DNA from: an uncultured Pelagibacteraceae bacterium
GTDB lineage: Bacteria > Pseudomonadota > Alphaproteobacteria > Pelagibacterales > Pelagibacteraceae
Assembly (NCBI GenBank): GCA_902544985.1
Contig: CACCFV010000002.1
Span: 81,177-143,320 of the forward strand
Direction: 5' to 3'
Length of the DNA: 62,144 bases
This document shows positions 32,885-41,631 of this stretch, in pieces; within the stretch, counting starts at the first letter, position 1; each line of letters starts with the position of its first letter. The notes beneath the pieces were generated by a model that was not told the origin of the DNA, made no database searches, and saw only the letters and a program-made list of their open reading frames with translations. The translations under genes were made by a program, and so were the position numbers.

Positions 32885-34024
32885 TTAACCGTTTAAAAGT
32901 TTTAATGTGTAGCTTAGTTGATTATCAGTGTCTGTCTTAATCCTAAATTCATCCGTATCTTCATCAATCTCAATGTCAGGACTTACTCCAACTTCAGAAA
33001 TTGATTTGCCTGACGGTAGGTAATATTTTGCAACAGTGAGTCTTATTGCTCCTTTATTCTTTAGTGGAATAATTGATTGCACTGAACCCTTTCCATAACT
33101 ATTTTCGCCTAAAATAATTGCTCTTTTATGATCTTGTAGTGCTCCAGCAACTATTTCTGAAGCAGATGCAGAACCGTAATTAATTAATACAACCAAAGTT
33201 TTGCCACCTATCAAATCTCCTTTTTTGGCAAACCATTTTCTATTTTCAGAGGCTTTTCTACTTTTGGTAGATACAATCTCACCATTATCTAAAAAAAAAT
33301 CTGATATCCTTATAGCTTGTGATAACAACCCTCCAGGATTATTTCTTAAATCTAGTATATATGAATTTATATTTCCATTTTTTTCAAATTCTCTAATTTG
33401 CTCTCTTATTTGATCACCACTATTTTCGTTGAAAGATGTCAATCTAAGATAACCAACGTCATTTTTTAAAAGATCAGCTTTGACTGATTTAATTTGTATT
33501 ATTTCTCTAACAATTTCAAATGTTAAAGCTTTCTTTTGTCCAACTCGTCTTACAGTTAAAATAATTGATGAGCCCACAGGTCCTCTCATCAAGTCTACAG
33601 CCTCACTTAGAGATTTACCTTGTACCTGAATATCATCTATCTTTATGATGTAATCACCAGCTTTAATACCAGCTCTAGATGCTGGAGTATCATCAATTGG
33701 GGAAATTACTTTTACAACCCCAGACTCCATATTTACTTCTATTCCTAAGCCACCAAACTCACCACTTGTCTCAGTCTGCATTTCGTTAAAAATTTCAGGA
33801 GACATGTATGCGGAATAAGGGTCTAATGATTGAAGCAAACCATCTATAGCAGCATCCATACTTTCAGACTGATTTATTTCATCAACATATTCTTTATTGA
33901 TTTTTTCTAATACTTCCCCAAATAAGTCTATTTTTTTATAGACATCATTCTCAGCTGCAATGACAGGACTAAAAATTGAAAACTTTAAAAAAAATATACA
34001 TATAGTAAAAAAAATTTTCTTCAT
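32885..34024 (-). CDS. ctpA: C-terminal processing peptidase, S41 family
   Basis: Periplasmic serine protease that trims C-termini of exported proteins. The 379 aa product has an N-terminal signal peptide (hydrophobic residues 4-22, likely cut after VIAA), a PDZ domain near residues 85-165 (GGLGIEVNMESGVVKV, AGIKAGDYIIKI), and the S41 catalytic pair Ser287 (GSASASEI) and Lys312 (SYGKGSVQ), 25 residues apart as expected. It overlaps rsfS by 4 bp. Confidence 0.94.
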   Translation of the reverse strand: MKKIFFTICIFFLKFSIFSPVIAAENDVYKKIDLFGEVLEKINKEYVDEINQSESMDAAIDGLLQSLDPYSAYMSPEIFNEMQTETSGEFGGLGIEVNMESGVVKVISPIDDTPASRAGIKAGDYIIKIDDIQVQGKSLSEAVDLMRGPVGSSIILTVRRVGQKKALTFEIVREIIQIKSVKADLLKNDVGYLRLTSFNENSGDQIREQIREFEKNGNINSYILDLRNNPGGLLSQAIRISDFFLDNGEIVSTKSRKASENRKWFAKKGDLIGGKTLVVLINYGSASASEIVAGALQDHKRAIILGENSYGKGSVQSIIPLKNKGAIRLTVAKYYLPSGKSISEVGVSPDIEIDEDTDEFRIKTDTDNQLSYTLKLLNG

Positions 34025-34371
34025 ATTATAAGTTTTTCTTTTGGAATAAATTCAGACCACATTTTTTCTAATTCGTAAAATTTTCTTTTCTCTGGGTGAA
34101 ATATGTGGACAATTAGATCTATTCCATCCACTAGTTTCCACTCAGTGCTATCTTTTCCCTCAATTTTTGAGTCTTTCATCCCATAATCTTTAAGCTTTTC
34201 TAAAACTTGCTCAGAAAGTGATTGGATATGTCTAGATGATGTACCACTTGCAATAATCATGTATTCAGCCATTGAGCTTTTATCTTTAAGATCGATGCTA
34301 ACAATGTCTAAAGCCTTATTGATATCTAAAGTTTGAATTATGGTTTTTTTTAAATCAGAAATTTTGTCCAT
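34021..34371 (-). CDS. rsfS: Ribosome silencing factor RsfS
   Basis: Binds L14 and blocks 30S-50S joining when nutrients are short. The 116 aa product has the family features IDLKDKSSMAEYMIIASGTSSRHI (split here only by reading) and the WKLVDGIDLIVHIFHPEKRKFYELEKMW region, each within normal spacing. It sits downstream of nadD as in most bacteria; the rlmH gene that often follows is absent. Confidence 0.94.
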   Translation of the reverse strand: MDKISDLKKTIIQTLDINKALDIVSIDLKDKSSMAEYMIIASGTSSRHIQSLSEQVLEKLKDYGMKDSKIEGKDSTEWKLVDGIDLIVHIFHPEKRKFYELEKMWSEFIPKEKLII

Positions 34372-34388
34372 TAATTATTTAAACCATA

Positions 34389-34931
34389 TCAAATTTTTCT
34401 CAATTGAGAAGAAGAAATATTGACCTTCTCAAATTCGATAAATTTTAAATTTTCTCTATTTAATCTTTGATATGTAGTTGAATTTAACGATTTTTTTTTA
34501 TAACCATGCCTATCAAACACTATTATCTTACATTTCTGTGAAATTAATTTCCATTTATACCATTTATGAAATTTAATTAAATTATCAGCTCCCATTATAA
34601 AATAAATTTTGTTTTTTTTGTTCTTTGAAATATGATTTATTAAATCATAAGTTTTATTTGATTTAATTGTGTCTTCATAAAACTTTACTTTAATCAATTT
34701 ACTTGATCCAATAATTTTTTTGCAATGCTTGATTCTATTATTCAAACTTGTATGCGTCTTTTTTTTAAAAGGATTTTTTTTTGTTATTGCCCAAATAACA
34801 TTTCGTAATTTAAATCTTTTCATCGCTTCTTTTGAGATTGTTAAGTGACCTTTGTGTGCAGGATCAAAGGATCCACCCAGGATCCCAATTCTATTTCTTC
34901 TTATAACCAATTTACTTTCTAATTTTACCAT
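34389..34931 (-). CDS. nadD: Nicotinate-nucleotide adenylyltransferase, short C-terminus
   Basis: Makes deamido-NAD from nicotinate mononucleotide and ATP. The 180 aa product has the nucleotidyltransferase motif GILGGSFDPAHKGHL (HxGH-type), FIMGADNLIKFHKW and the C-terminal ISSSQLRKI. The protein stops right after this SSxxxR motif, where many relatives carry another helix. The start overlaps the end of proA by 20 bp. Confidence 0.92.
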   Translation of the reverse strand: MVKLESKLVIRRNRIGILGGSFDPAHKGHLTISKEAMKRFKLRNVIWAITKKNPFKKKTHTSLNNRIKHCKKIIGSSKLIKVKFYEDTIKSNKTYDLINHISKNKKNKIYFIMGADNLIKFHKWYKWKLISQKCKIIVFDRHGYKKKSLNSTTYQRLNRENLKFIEFEKVNISSSQLRKI

Positions 34932-36162
34932 TACTTGTTACTTGATATTTGTAGGAAATTAATTGTCCAAGTCCTACTGGGCCTCTTGGTGGAAGAACAT
35001 TTGTCGAAATTCCAACCTCTCCACCAAATCCAAATTCACCACCGTCTGCAAATTGTGTAGATGTATTGTGCATCGCTATTGAACTTTTAACTCCCATTAA
35101 AAATTTTTTAGCAGTTTTTTTGTTTTTAGTAATAATACAATCAGTATGCATAGTTCCATATTTATTAATATGAGAAATAGCCTCTTGTAAGTTTTTGACA
35201 GATTTTACAGAAACGGTAGCAGACAAATATTCTTTTGACCAATCTTTGATTGATGCTTTTTTGATTTTACCTTTATAAATTTTTCGTATTTTATTATCAC
35301 CAATAATCTGACAACCTTTTTCCTCTAATATCTTTAATATATGAGCTCCAAACTTTTTGATTATACGCTCATTAAGCAAAATTGTTTCAGTTGCTCCACA
35401 AATCGCTGTATTTCTTAATTTTGCATTTACTATTACTTTGGTAGCAATTTTGGGATCCGCATCTTTATCTATATATGAATGACAAACACCTTCTAAGTGA
35501 CCAATAGTTGGAATTTTAGAAATGTTTTGTACTTTTTTAACTAAATTTCTACCCCCTCTTGGTATGAGTACATCAATAAAATTAGTCATTTTAGTGAGTA
35601 AAAAATCTACCACTTTTCTATTCTTTATATCGATGAATTGAACAAAGTTTTGATTAACTTTATTAATCTTCAAAGCTTTTCTGAATAAATTTGATAAAAT
35701 TTTATTAGAATAAAAGGCCTCAGAACCACCTTTTAAAATAACTGGATTTCCAGATTTAAAACATAATGATGCTACATCTGAGGTTACATTTGGTCTACTT
35801 TCATAAATTACACCTATTACTCCTATCGGGATTGATATTTTTGAAAATACAAGTCCATTAGGTCTTTTCCATTTTTCAATAACATTATAAGTTGGATCCT
35901 TTAACTTAATTATTTTTTGGATTGAATTAATAATACCCAAGATTTTTTTTTCATTTAAAATAAGCCGATTTATTAAATTATCTCTAAGCTTAATTTTGAT
36001 AGCCCGATCTACATCTTTTTTATTTTCTCTAAGAATTAAATGCTTATTTTTTTTTATCATTTTAAGATAATCACTTAAAACTTTATTTTTTTTATAAGTA
36101 TTTATTGGTTGAGCAAAAGCTTGTTTTGACCTTTCTCCAATATTAATTAATATCTTTCTCAT
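34912..36162 (-). CDS. proA: Gamma-glutamyl phosphate reductase
   Basis: NADPH reduction of gamma-glutamyl phosphate to glutamate semialdehyde, the second step of proline synthesis. The 416 aa product has PIGVIGVIYESRPNVTSD, GNPVILKGGSEA, LIPRGGRNLV and the catalytic Cys in RNTAICGATETILL. It shares one base with the proB stop (TAATG on the minus strand). Confidence 0.96.
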   Translation of the reverse strand: MRKILINIGERSKQAFAQPINTYKKNKVLSDYLKMIKKNKHLILRENKKDVDRAIKIKLRDNLINRLILNEKKILGIINSIQKIIKLKDPTYNVIEKWKRPNGLVFSKISIPIGVIGVIYESRPNVTSDVASLCFKSGNPVILKGGSEAFYSNKILSNLFRKALKINKVNQNFVQFIDIKNRKVVDFLLTKMTNFIDVLIPRGGRNLVKKVQNISKIPTIGHLEGVCHSYIDKDADPKIATKVIVNAKLRNTAICGATETILLNERIIKKFGAHILKILEEKGCQIIGDNKIRKIYKGKIKKASIKDWSKEYLSATVSVKSVKNLQEAISHINKYGTMHTDCIITKNKKTAKKFLMGVKSSIAMHNTSTQFADGGEFGFGGEVGISTNVLPPRGPVGLGQLISYKYQVTSNGKIRK

Positions 36163-37268
36163 TAGATTTCTACCATATCATCTTTATGCACTACCTCAGA
36201 TTTCGACACATATCCTAAAATTTTTTGTATTTCATTCGAATGACAGCCCATAATTAAATTTATTTCTTTGGATGAAAAAGAGCTAAGTCCACGAGCAAAC
36301 TCTTTTTTTTTATTATCTAAAATTTTAATATGATCTCCCTTATTAAATCTACCGACCACTTTTTTAATTCCAGCCGCCAATAAACTTTTTCCACTATGAA
36401 GAGCTTTTTTTGCTCCATCATCAATTATAAGTTCACCCTTAGGAGAAATTGAGCTAATTATCCACTTTTTCCTTGCATGCATTTTAGATATTTTAGAAAT
36501 AAACCAAGTGCAGTTATTTCTACTCCGGATACGATCGATAGGATTAAGACCTAACCCATTTGCTATTACCATATTGCAACCAGCTAAGTTACAAATTTTA
36601 GCAGCTTCGATTTTTGTATTCATGCCACCACTTCCTAATTCTGTCATACCTTTGATATTTATACTTTTAACAACTTTGTCTAAATCAATCACTTTCTTAA
36701 TTAATTGAGCATCTTTGAATTTTTTTGGATTTTTTGTGAATAAACCATCCACATCTGAGAGTAATATTAAGGTATCTGCATTTGTAATTTGAGCTACTCT
36801 AGAAGCAAGTCTATCATTATCTCCATATTTAATTTCAGATGTTGCAATAGTATCATTTTCATTAACAATAGGGATGAAATCAAGATCGAATAAGTTTTCA
36901 AAAGTTCTTTTTGCATTAATTGATCTTCTTCTTTCCTCGGTGTCATCAAGAGTAAGTAAAATTTGAGAAATATTTAATTTATATTTTGAAAACGTTTCTA
37001 AGAACAAATTCATCAATTCAATTTGCCCAATAGATGCAATTGCTTGACTTTTATCTAGCTTGAGATTTTTTTTATTATAATTCATTTTTTTACATCCAAG
37101 GGCTATTGCGCCTGAAGAAACAATTATAATTTTTTGATTATTCGATCTTAATTTTTTTATATCTTTCGCAAAGCTAGAGAGCCATTTTTTTCTTATTTTC
37201 TTTTCTTGGTCAACTAAAAGTGAAGATCCGATTTTGATAACAATTTTTTTTGAGTTTTTAAGATACAT
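36162..37268 (-). CDS. proB: Glutamate 5-kinase
   Basis: Phosphorylates glutamate in the first, normally proline-inhibited, step of proline synthesis. The 368 aa product has the amino-acid-kinase N-terminus IVIKIGSSLLVD, VSSGAIALGC, IVNENDTIATSEIKYGDNDRL (in two adjoining blocks) and GTGGM-type GSGGMNTKIEAA, plus a C-terminal PUA domain from about residue 275. Start overlaps obgE by 11 bp. Confidence 0.96.
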   Translation of the reverse strand: MYLKNSKKIVIKIGSSLLVDQEKKIRKKWLSSFAKDIKKLRSNNQKIIIVSSGAIALGCKKMNYNKKNLKLDKSQAIASIGQIELMNLFLETFSKYKLNISQILLTLDDTEERRRSINAKRTFENLFDLDFIPIVNENDTIATSEIKYGDNDRLASRVAQITNADTLILLSDVDGLFTKNPKKFKDAQLIKKVIDLDKVVKSINIKGMTELGSGGMNTKIEAAKICNLAGCNMVIANGLGLNPIDRIRSRNNCTWFISKISKMHARKKWIISSISPKGELIIDDGAKKALHSGKSLLAAGIKKVVGRFNKGDHIKILDNKKKEFARGLSSFSSKEINLIMGCHSNEIQKILGYVSKSEVVHKDDMVEI

Positions 37269-38241
37269 AATTCAATAATTTTGATTTGATTTTTGATACT
37301 GAAGATTTATTGAATGTTGATAAAGCAATAACTTCTGATTTAGTATTCTTTTTAAAATCTTTAATTATGTGATTAACCTCTTTTTCATCAATAAGATCTA
37401 TTTTGTTCAACACGATTAATTCTTTTTTTTTAGTGAGCTTGTTACTATATTTTTTAAGCTCATTTTTTACTTGTTGATAGCTTTTTTTTAAATCCTCACT
37501 TGTAATATCAATTAAATGTAAAAGAGATTTACATCTTTCAATATGTTTCAAAAACTGAATTCCAAGGCCTGTACCTTTATGAGCCCCCTCTACTAATCCT
37601 GGTATATCTGCTATTGTAATTTCTTTATCATCATAACTTGCTACTCCTAAATTTGGATTTAAAGTGGTAAATTGATAGTTTGCAATTTTAGGATTTGCAT
37701 TAGTAACTGATGCTAATAAACTTGACTTACCTGCATTAGGTAATCCTATAATCCCAATGTCAGCTATTGTTTTCAATTGAAGCCAAATTGTAAACTCTTC
37801 TCCTTGAGTTCCTTTTGTAAATTTCCTTGGAGCCCTATTGGTAGAACTTTTGAATCTTGTATTACCCAATCCACCTTTACCACCTGCAGCAGCGACAAAT
37901 TCCTCACTAATTTTCGTAAAGTCGTAAATTAATGTTTTGTTGTCCTCTTCAAAAACTTGCGTTCCTATGGGAACCTTTAAAATTAAATCTTCACCACTCT
38001 TACCTGTTCGGTTTTGTCCTGCACCATTCTCACCTCTTTTTGCTTTATGATGTTGCTGATATTTAAAATCAATAAGGGTATTTAAATTCTGTTCAGCTTT
38101 TAATATTATTGAACCGCCTTTCCCACCATCACCACCATCTGGACCACCAAATTCTATAAACTTTTCTCTTCGAAAACTTGGAGAGCCATCTCCACCGTTT
38201 CCAGCTTTAATATAAATTTTTACTTGATCTAAGAATTTCAT
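37258..38241 (-). CDS. obgE: GTPase Obg/CgtA
   Basis: Ribosome-associated GTPase acting in 50S maturation. The 327 aa product has the glycine-rich Obg fold at the N-terminus (FIEFGGPDGGDGGKGG, GENGAGQNRTGKSGED) and the G domain with GLPNAGKSSLL, DIPGLVEGAHKGTGLG and NKIDLI. It lies downstream of rplU-rpmA in the standard order. Confidence 0.97.
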   Translation of the reverse strand: MKFLDQVKIYIKAGNGGDGSPSFRREKFIEFGGPDGGDGGKGGSIILKAEQNLNTLIDFKYQQHHKAKRGENGAGQNRTGKSGEDLILKVPIGTQVFEEDNKTLIYDFTKISEEFVAAAGGKGGLGNTRFKSSTNRAPRKFTKGTQGEEFTIWLQLKTIADIGIIGLPNAGKSSLLASVTNANPKIANYQFTTLNPNLGVASYDDKEITIADIPGLVEGAHKGTGLGIQFLKHIERCKSLLHLIDITSEDLKKSYQQVKNELKKYSNKLTKKKELIVLNKIDLIDEKEVNHIIKDFKKNTKSEVIALSTFNKSSVSKIKSKLLNYVS

Positions 38242-38268
38242 AATACAACAATAGTTTAAGTTGTACTA

Positions 38269-38523
38269 TTAATTGGGTTTTACTGAAACAAAAGTTCTAT
38301 CTGACTTTGTTTTTTTAAAAACTACTTTACCTTTTATTACTGAAAAAATTGAGTGATCTTTACCCATTCCTACGTTTTCTCCAGGAAATATTTTCGTACC
38401 CCTTTGTCTTACAATAATGTTTCCAGGTATAACAGATTGTCCACCATACTTTTTGACACCAAGTCTTCGCCCAGCACTATCACGTCCATTTCTAGATGAT
38501 CCACCTGCTTTTTTTGTTGCCAT
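38269..38523 (-). CDS. rpmA: 50S ribosomal protein L27
   Basis: L27 reaches the peptidyl-transferase centre with its N-terminus. The 84 aa product starts [20 protein letters not shown] and continues with [19 protein letters not shown], both standard. It lies between rplU and obgE. Confidence 0.98.
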   Translation of the reverse strand: MATKKAGGSSRNGRDSAGRRLGVKKYGGQSVIPGNIIVRQRGTKIFPGENVGMGKDHSIFSVIKGKVVFKKTKSDRTFVSVKPN

Positions 38524-38536
38524 AATTAATTCCTAG

Positions 38537-38935
38537 TTATTTACTAGCCTCTTTTTTTGTTTCTGTCTTATTTGTTAACTTAGAAACTTTTTCTGCCTCT
38601 GAGAGAATTTTACCATCTTTAGAAAAAATTTTATTTATTCTAATCATTGAATATTCCTGTCTATGTCCATTTTTTCTTCTTGAATTATGTCTTCTTCTTT
38701 TTTTGAAAATTAAAACAGTCCTATTTTTACTATTTTTAATTAAGTCAGCTTCAACTTTTGCACCACTTACAATTGGGGCTCCAACCTCTATTTTACTGTC
38801 ATCTCCATAAGCTAAAATTTCATTAAATTCTATTTTTGAATTAGCTTTAATATCTGTTAATTTCTCTATTTTCAAAATCTCTCCAGATTTGACTTTGTAT
38901 TGTTTACCACCTGTTTTTATTACTGCGAATGACAT
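38537..38935 (-). CDS. rplU: 50S ribosomal protein L21 with basic/acidic tail
   Basis: The 132 aa product has the family start FAVIKTGGKQYKVKSGEIL and the IFKKRRRHNSRRKNGHRQEYSMIRI block. A tail of about 25 residues (KVSKLTNKTETKKEASK) extends the roughly 103 aa core, like the tails on S16 and L19. It heads the rplU-rpmA-obgE-proBA-nadD-rsfS-ctpA-rppH series and has its own candidate promoter. Confidence 0.97.
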   Translation of the reverse strand: MSFAVIKTGGKQYKVKSGEILKIEKLTDIKANSKIEFNEILAYGDDSKIEVGAPIVSGAKVEADLIKNSKNRTVLIFKKRRRHNSRRKNGHRQEYSMIRINKIFSKDGKILSEAEKVSKLTNKTETKKEASK

Positions 38936-38961
38936 ATAAATACTCTAAATTTTGTTAAGGC

Positions 38962-38989
38962 AATATAGTCTGAGCAAGCTTATAGTCAA
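38962..38989 (-). promoter_or_regulatory. Candidate promoter of the rplU operon
   Basis: On the minus strand TTGACT (38989-38984) and TATATT (38967-38962) are separated by 16 bp. Each box matches five of six consensus bases. The expected start near 38955 gives a leader of about 20 nt before the rplU ATG. Confidence 0.6.
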
Positions 38990-38999
38990 GTTTTATAAA

Positions 39000-39719
39000 T
39001 CAAAAATTGTCCTTTAAATCTCTCAATTTTGAAAAACTTTTAACATCTTTAGCTTTAAGAAATATATTGCATTCTATTTCATCAGATAAAATTGATGGAA
39101 TGGTGGGTTGGCCATCTTTTATTTTTTCTTTAATTTCTTCAATTTTATTCTTCAAATTTGAATTATCAGGATCATTTGTCTCACAAAATTTTGAATTTTG
39201 TAAAGTATATTCATGACCACAATATATAAGTGTATCTTTTGGAAGTTTCTTTATTTTTTTTAATGAATTGAACATCTGCTCATAAGTTCCCTCAAAAATT
39301 CTACCACATCCTAAAGAAAATAAGGTATCCCCAGTAAAAATTTTTTTTTCCAAAAAAAAATGAAAGGCAATATGCCCACTTGTATGACCTGGTATGTGAT
39401 AAATTTTCGCCTCAAAATTTTCGCCTTTCCATTTTTGATTATCTTCCACAAGCACGTCAATTTCTGGAATACGATCTTTATCTTCTTTAAATCCAACTAT
39501 TTTAGAATTATATCTTTTCTTTAATTCTAAGTTGCCACCCACATGATCATAATGATGATGAGTATTAAGAATATATTTTAACTCAACATTATTACTTTCA
39601 ACATATTCTATAATTGGAGCTGCCTCACCAGGGTCAACAACACATCCAATACTTTTAGTGTCATCGATTATCAAGTAACTATAATTATCTTGTAAACACT
39701 TAATTATTTCTATTCTCAT
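39000..39719 (-). CDS. gloB: Hydroxyacylglutathione hydrolase (glyoxalase II)
   Basis: Metallo-beta-lactamase-fold thioesterase that hydrolyses lactoylglutathione. Metal motifs are complete: NTHHHYDHVGG, PGHTSGHIAFH, FTGDTLFSLGCGR and CGHEYT. The ATG at 39719 fits the family N-terminus (MRIEIIKCLQDNYSYLI, 239 aa). An upstream TTG would add four residues inside metW and is less likely. It follows metW after 1 bp. Confidence 0.93.
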   Translation of the reverse strand: MRIEIIKCLQDNYSYLIIDDTKSIGCVVDPGEAAPIIEYVESNNVELKYILNTHHHYDHVGGNLELKKRYNSKIVGFKEDKDRIPEIDVLVEDNQKWKGENFEAKIYHIPGHTSGHIAFHFFLEKKIFTGDTLFSLGCGRIFEGTYEQMFNSLKKIKKLPKDTLIYCGHEYTLQNSKFCETNDPDNSNLKNKIEEIKEKIKDGQPTIPSILSDEIECNIFLKAKDVKSFSKLRDLKDNF

Positions 39720-39720
39720 C

Positions 39721-40317
39721 TTATTTTTCAATTAAGAATATACCTAATTCTGCGAATAAATTTTTATAAAATAAATTAGAATTATTAATATTTGATATAT
39801 TTCTATTAGTCAGAGCTAAAGATTTAAAGATTTTAAAGTTTATAATTTTTGAAAATTTAACAAAGTCTTTAATCGTACACATATGAATATTTGGTGTGTT
39901 ATACCAATCATTTGGTAATGATTTTGTGATTGGCATTGTTCCTTTGATAAGCAAATTTAATCTTACTTTCCAATTACCAAAATTTGGAATTGTTATGATT
40001 GTTTTCTTTCCAACTCTCAAAAGTTCTTTTATGACAACTTCAGGATTTACGAAAGCTTGTAAAGTTTGACCTAGGACAACATAATCAAAAGAATCATTTG
40101 GAAATTGTTTTAAATCAAATTCCGCGTTTCCTTCAATTACAGTAAGTCCTTTTGAAACGCAGGTTTGAACTTTATCCTTTGAAATCTCAATTCCTCTCGC
40201 ATCAACATTTTTATTTTTTTTTAATGACTCCATTAATGTTCCATCATCGCAGCCAACATCCAAAACTCTTGTTTTTTCCTCTATTAAATCGACTATTATT
40301 TTATATTCTGTTTTCAT
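39721..40317 (-). CDS. metW: Methionine biosynthesis protein MetW
   Basis: SAM-methyltransferase-fold partner of the homoserine acyltransferase MetX in proteobacteria. The 198 aa product has the MetW pattern RVLDVGCDDGTLMESLKK, ARGIEIS, VLGQTLQAF and the IPNFGNWKVRLNLL block. It starts 2 bp after metX and should be under the same SAM riboswitch. Confidence 0.95.
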   Translation of the reverse strand: MKTEYKIIVDLIEEKTRVLDVGCDDGTLMESLKKNKNVDARGIEISKDKVQTCVSKGLTVIEGNAEFDLKQFPNDSFDYVVLGQTLQAFVNPEVVIKELLRVGKKTIITIPNFGNWKVRLNLLIKGTMPITKSLPNDWYNTPNIHMCTIKDFVKFSKIINFKIFKSLALTNRNISNINNSNLFYKNLFAELGIFLIEK

Positions 40318-40319
40318 TA

Positions 40320-41438
40320 TTATCTCTCTGAGTAAGACTTATCTAAAAAATTTTTAAGGGTTTTCAAAAAGTCTGGAACATCTAATAAAAAAGAATCATG
40401 ACCTTTGTCAGATTTTATTTCAACAAATCCAACATCAGCACCAATTGCATTAAGAGCGATAACTATCTCTTTATTTTCTTGAGTTGGATAGAGCCAGTCC
40501 GAGGTGAAAGATATTACAAAAAACTTAGCTCTGGTTTTTTTAAATGCATTAGATAAATTACCATCAAATTGTCCAACTAGATCAAAATAATCCATCGCTC
40601 TTGTTATATAAAGATAACTATTAGCATCAAATCGATCTACAAAAACTGATCCTTGGTATCTTAAATAACTTTCTATTTGAAAATCTGCATCAAATCCGAA
40701 TTTAAGAGCATCTCTTTCTTGAAGTTTTCTACCAAATTTTTCTTGTAAACCTTTTTTAGACAAATAAGTAATATGAGCAGCCATTCTTGCTACTGATAAT
40801 CCCTTATCGGGAAGAGTATTATTAGATAAATATTTTCCATTAGACCAGTTATGATCTGATGCAATCGCTTGTCTACCTAGCTCATTAAAAGCAATATTTT
40901 GAGCAGAATGACTAGAGGTACATGCGATTGGTACCACTGTACAAGCTTTATCTGGATAATTGCTAATAAATTGCAAAACTTGCATTCCTCCCATCGATCC
41001 ACCAACAACTGAAAAAAGTTTTTTTATGTTAAAATGATCTAATAAATTTACTTGTGCGTTGACCATGTCGTTTATAGTAATTACAGGAAAATCGGTGCCA
41101 TAAATTTTATTTGTATCAGGATTTTTGTGGCCTGGACCATATGAGCCCATACAACCACCTAAAACATTTGCACAAATAACAAAATATTTATTTGTATCTA
41201 TTGATTTGTTAGGACCTACTGCATAAGACCACCAACCATCTTTTTTTGTGACAGGATTAATACCCGTAACAAATTGATCACCAGTAAGGGCATGAAAAAC
41301 AAGGATTGCATTATCTTTGTTTTCATTAAGCGAACCATAAGTTTCATATGCTAGTGGAAAATTATTGATACTTTTACCACAATCAAGTTTCAATGGTTTT
41401 TTTATAACAAGCGTTTTTATATTCTCTTTTATGTTCAT
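40320..41438 (-). CDS. metX: Homoserine O-acetyltransferase MetX
   Basis: Alpha/beta-hydrolase-fold acyltransferase that activates homoserine for methionine synthesis. The 372 aa product has nucleophile Ser148 in VGGSMGGMQ, Asp314 in SDWLYP and His347 in GHDSFLLD. The adjoining metW and the SAM-II element argue for homoserine rather than serine as substrate. The acyl donor (acetyl- or succinyl-CoA) cannot be fixed by eye. No ribosome binding site is obvious before the ATG. Confidence 0.95.
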   Translation of the reverse strand: MNIKENIKTLVIKKPLKLDCGKSINNFPLAYETYGSLNENKDNAILVFHALTGDQFVTGINPVTKKDGWWSYAVGPNKSIDTNKYFVICANVLGGCMGSYGPGHKNPDTNKIYGTDFPVITINDMVNAQVNLLDHFNIKKLFSVVGGSMGGMQVLQFISNYPDKACTVVPIACTSSHSAQNIAFNELGRQAIASDHNWSNGKYLSNNTLPDKGLSVARMAAHITYLSKKGLQEKFGRKLQERDALKFGFDADFQIESYLRYQGSVFVDRFDANSYLYITRAMDYFDLVGQFDGNLSNAFKKTRAKFFVISFTSDWLYPTQENKEIVIALNAIGADVGFVEIKSDKGHDSFLLDVPDFLKTLKNFLDKSYSER

Positions 41439-41473
41439 AATTATTAATGCTGTTATTGAATTGTGAGAAAAAA

Positions 41474-41526
41474 AACTTTTTTAGCGGTTTTTTTAGAGCG
41501 CTCGCAATTCAGGTAAATCAGCGCAT
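41474..41526 (-). promoter_or_regulatory. SAM-II riboswitch upstream of metXW
   Basis: Read on the minus strand, this segment contains the SAM-II landmarks in order: GCGCTGATTTA, then TTGCGAGCGC whose GCGC can pair with the first GCGC (P1), then an A-rich loop, then CCGCTAAAAA. The SAM-II class is known from alphaproteobacterial metA/metX leaders and Sargasso Sea metX. A good promoter ends just upstream, so the aptamer would be the very 5' end of the RNA. About 35 nt separate it from the metX ATG. The aptamer runs into an A6-G-T6 segment. Confidence 0.88.
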
Positions 41527-41530
41527 AAAT

Positions 41531-41559
41531 TTTGTACAAGATGTTATTTAGTATGTCAA
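41531..41559 (-). promoter_or_regulatory. Promoter of metXW
   Basis: Minus-strand TTGACA (41559-41554, perfect) and TACAAA (41536-41531) are 17 bp apart. The predicted start falls at about 41524, the first base of the SAM-II P1 stem. Confidence 0.7.
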
Positions 41560-41631
41560 TTTTTTAAATATTTGAACTAATACTATATGAAAAATTGTCA
41601 TTTTATCTATAAAGAGGCTAAAATTTAAAAA

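Noticed and set aside
41439-41631. tRNA or other structured RNA gene in the metX-hisC gap
   Set aside because: No acceptor or T-loop pattern; the structured part is explained by the SAM-II element and its promoter.
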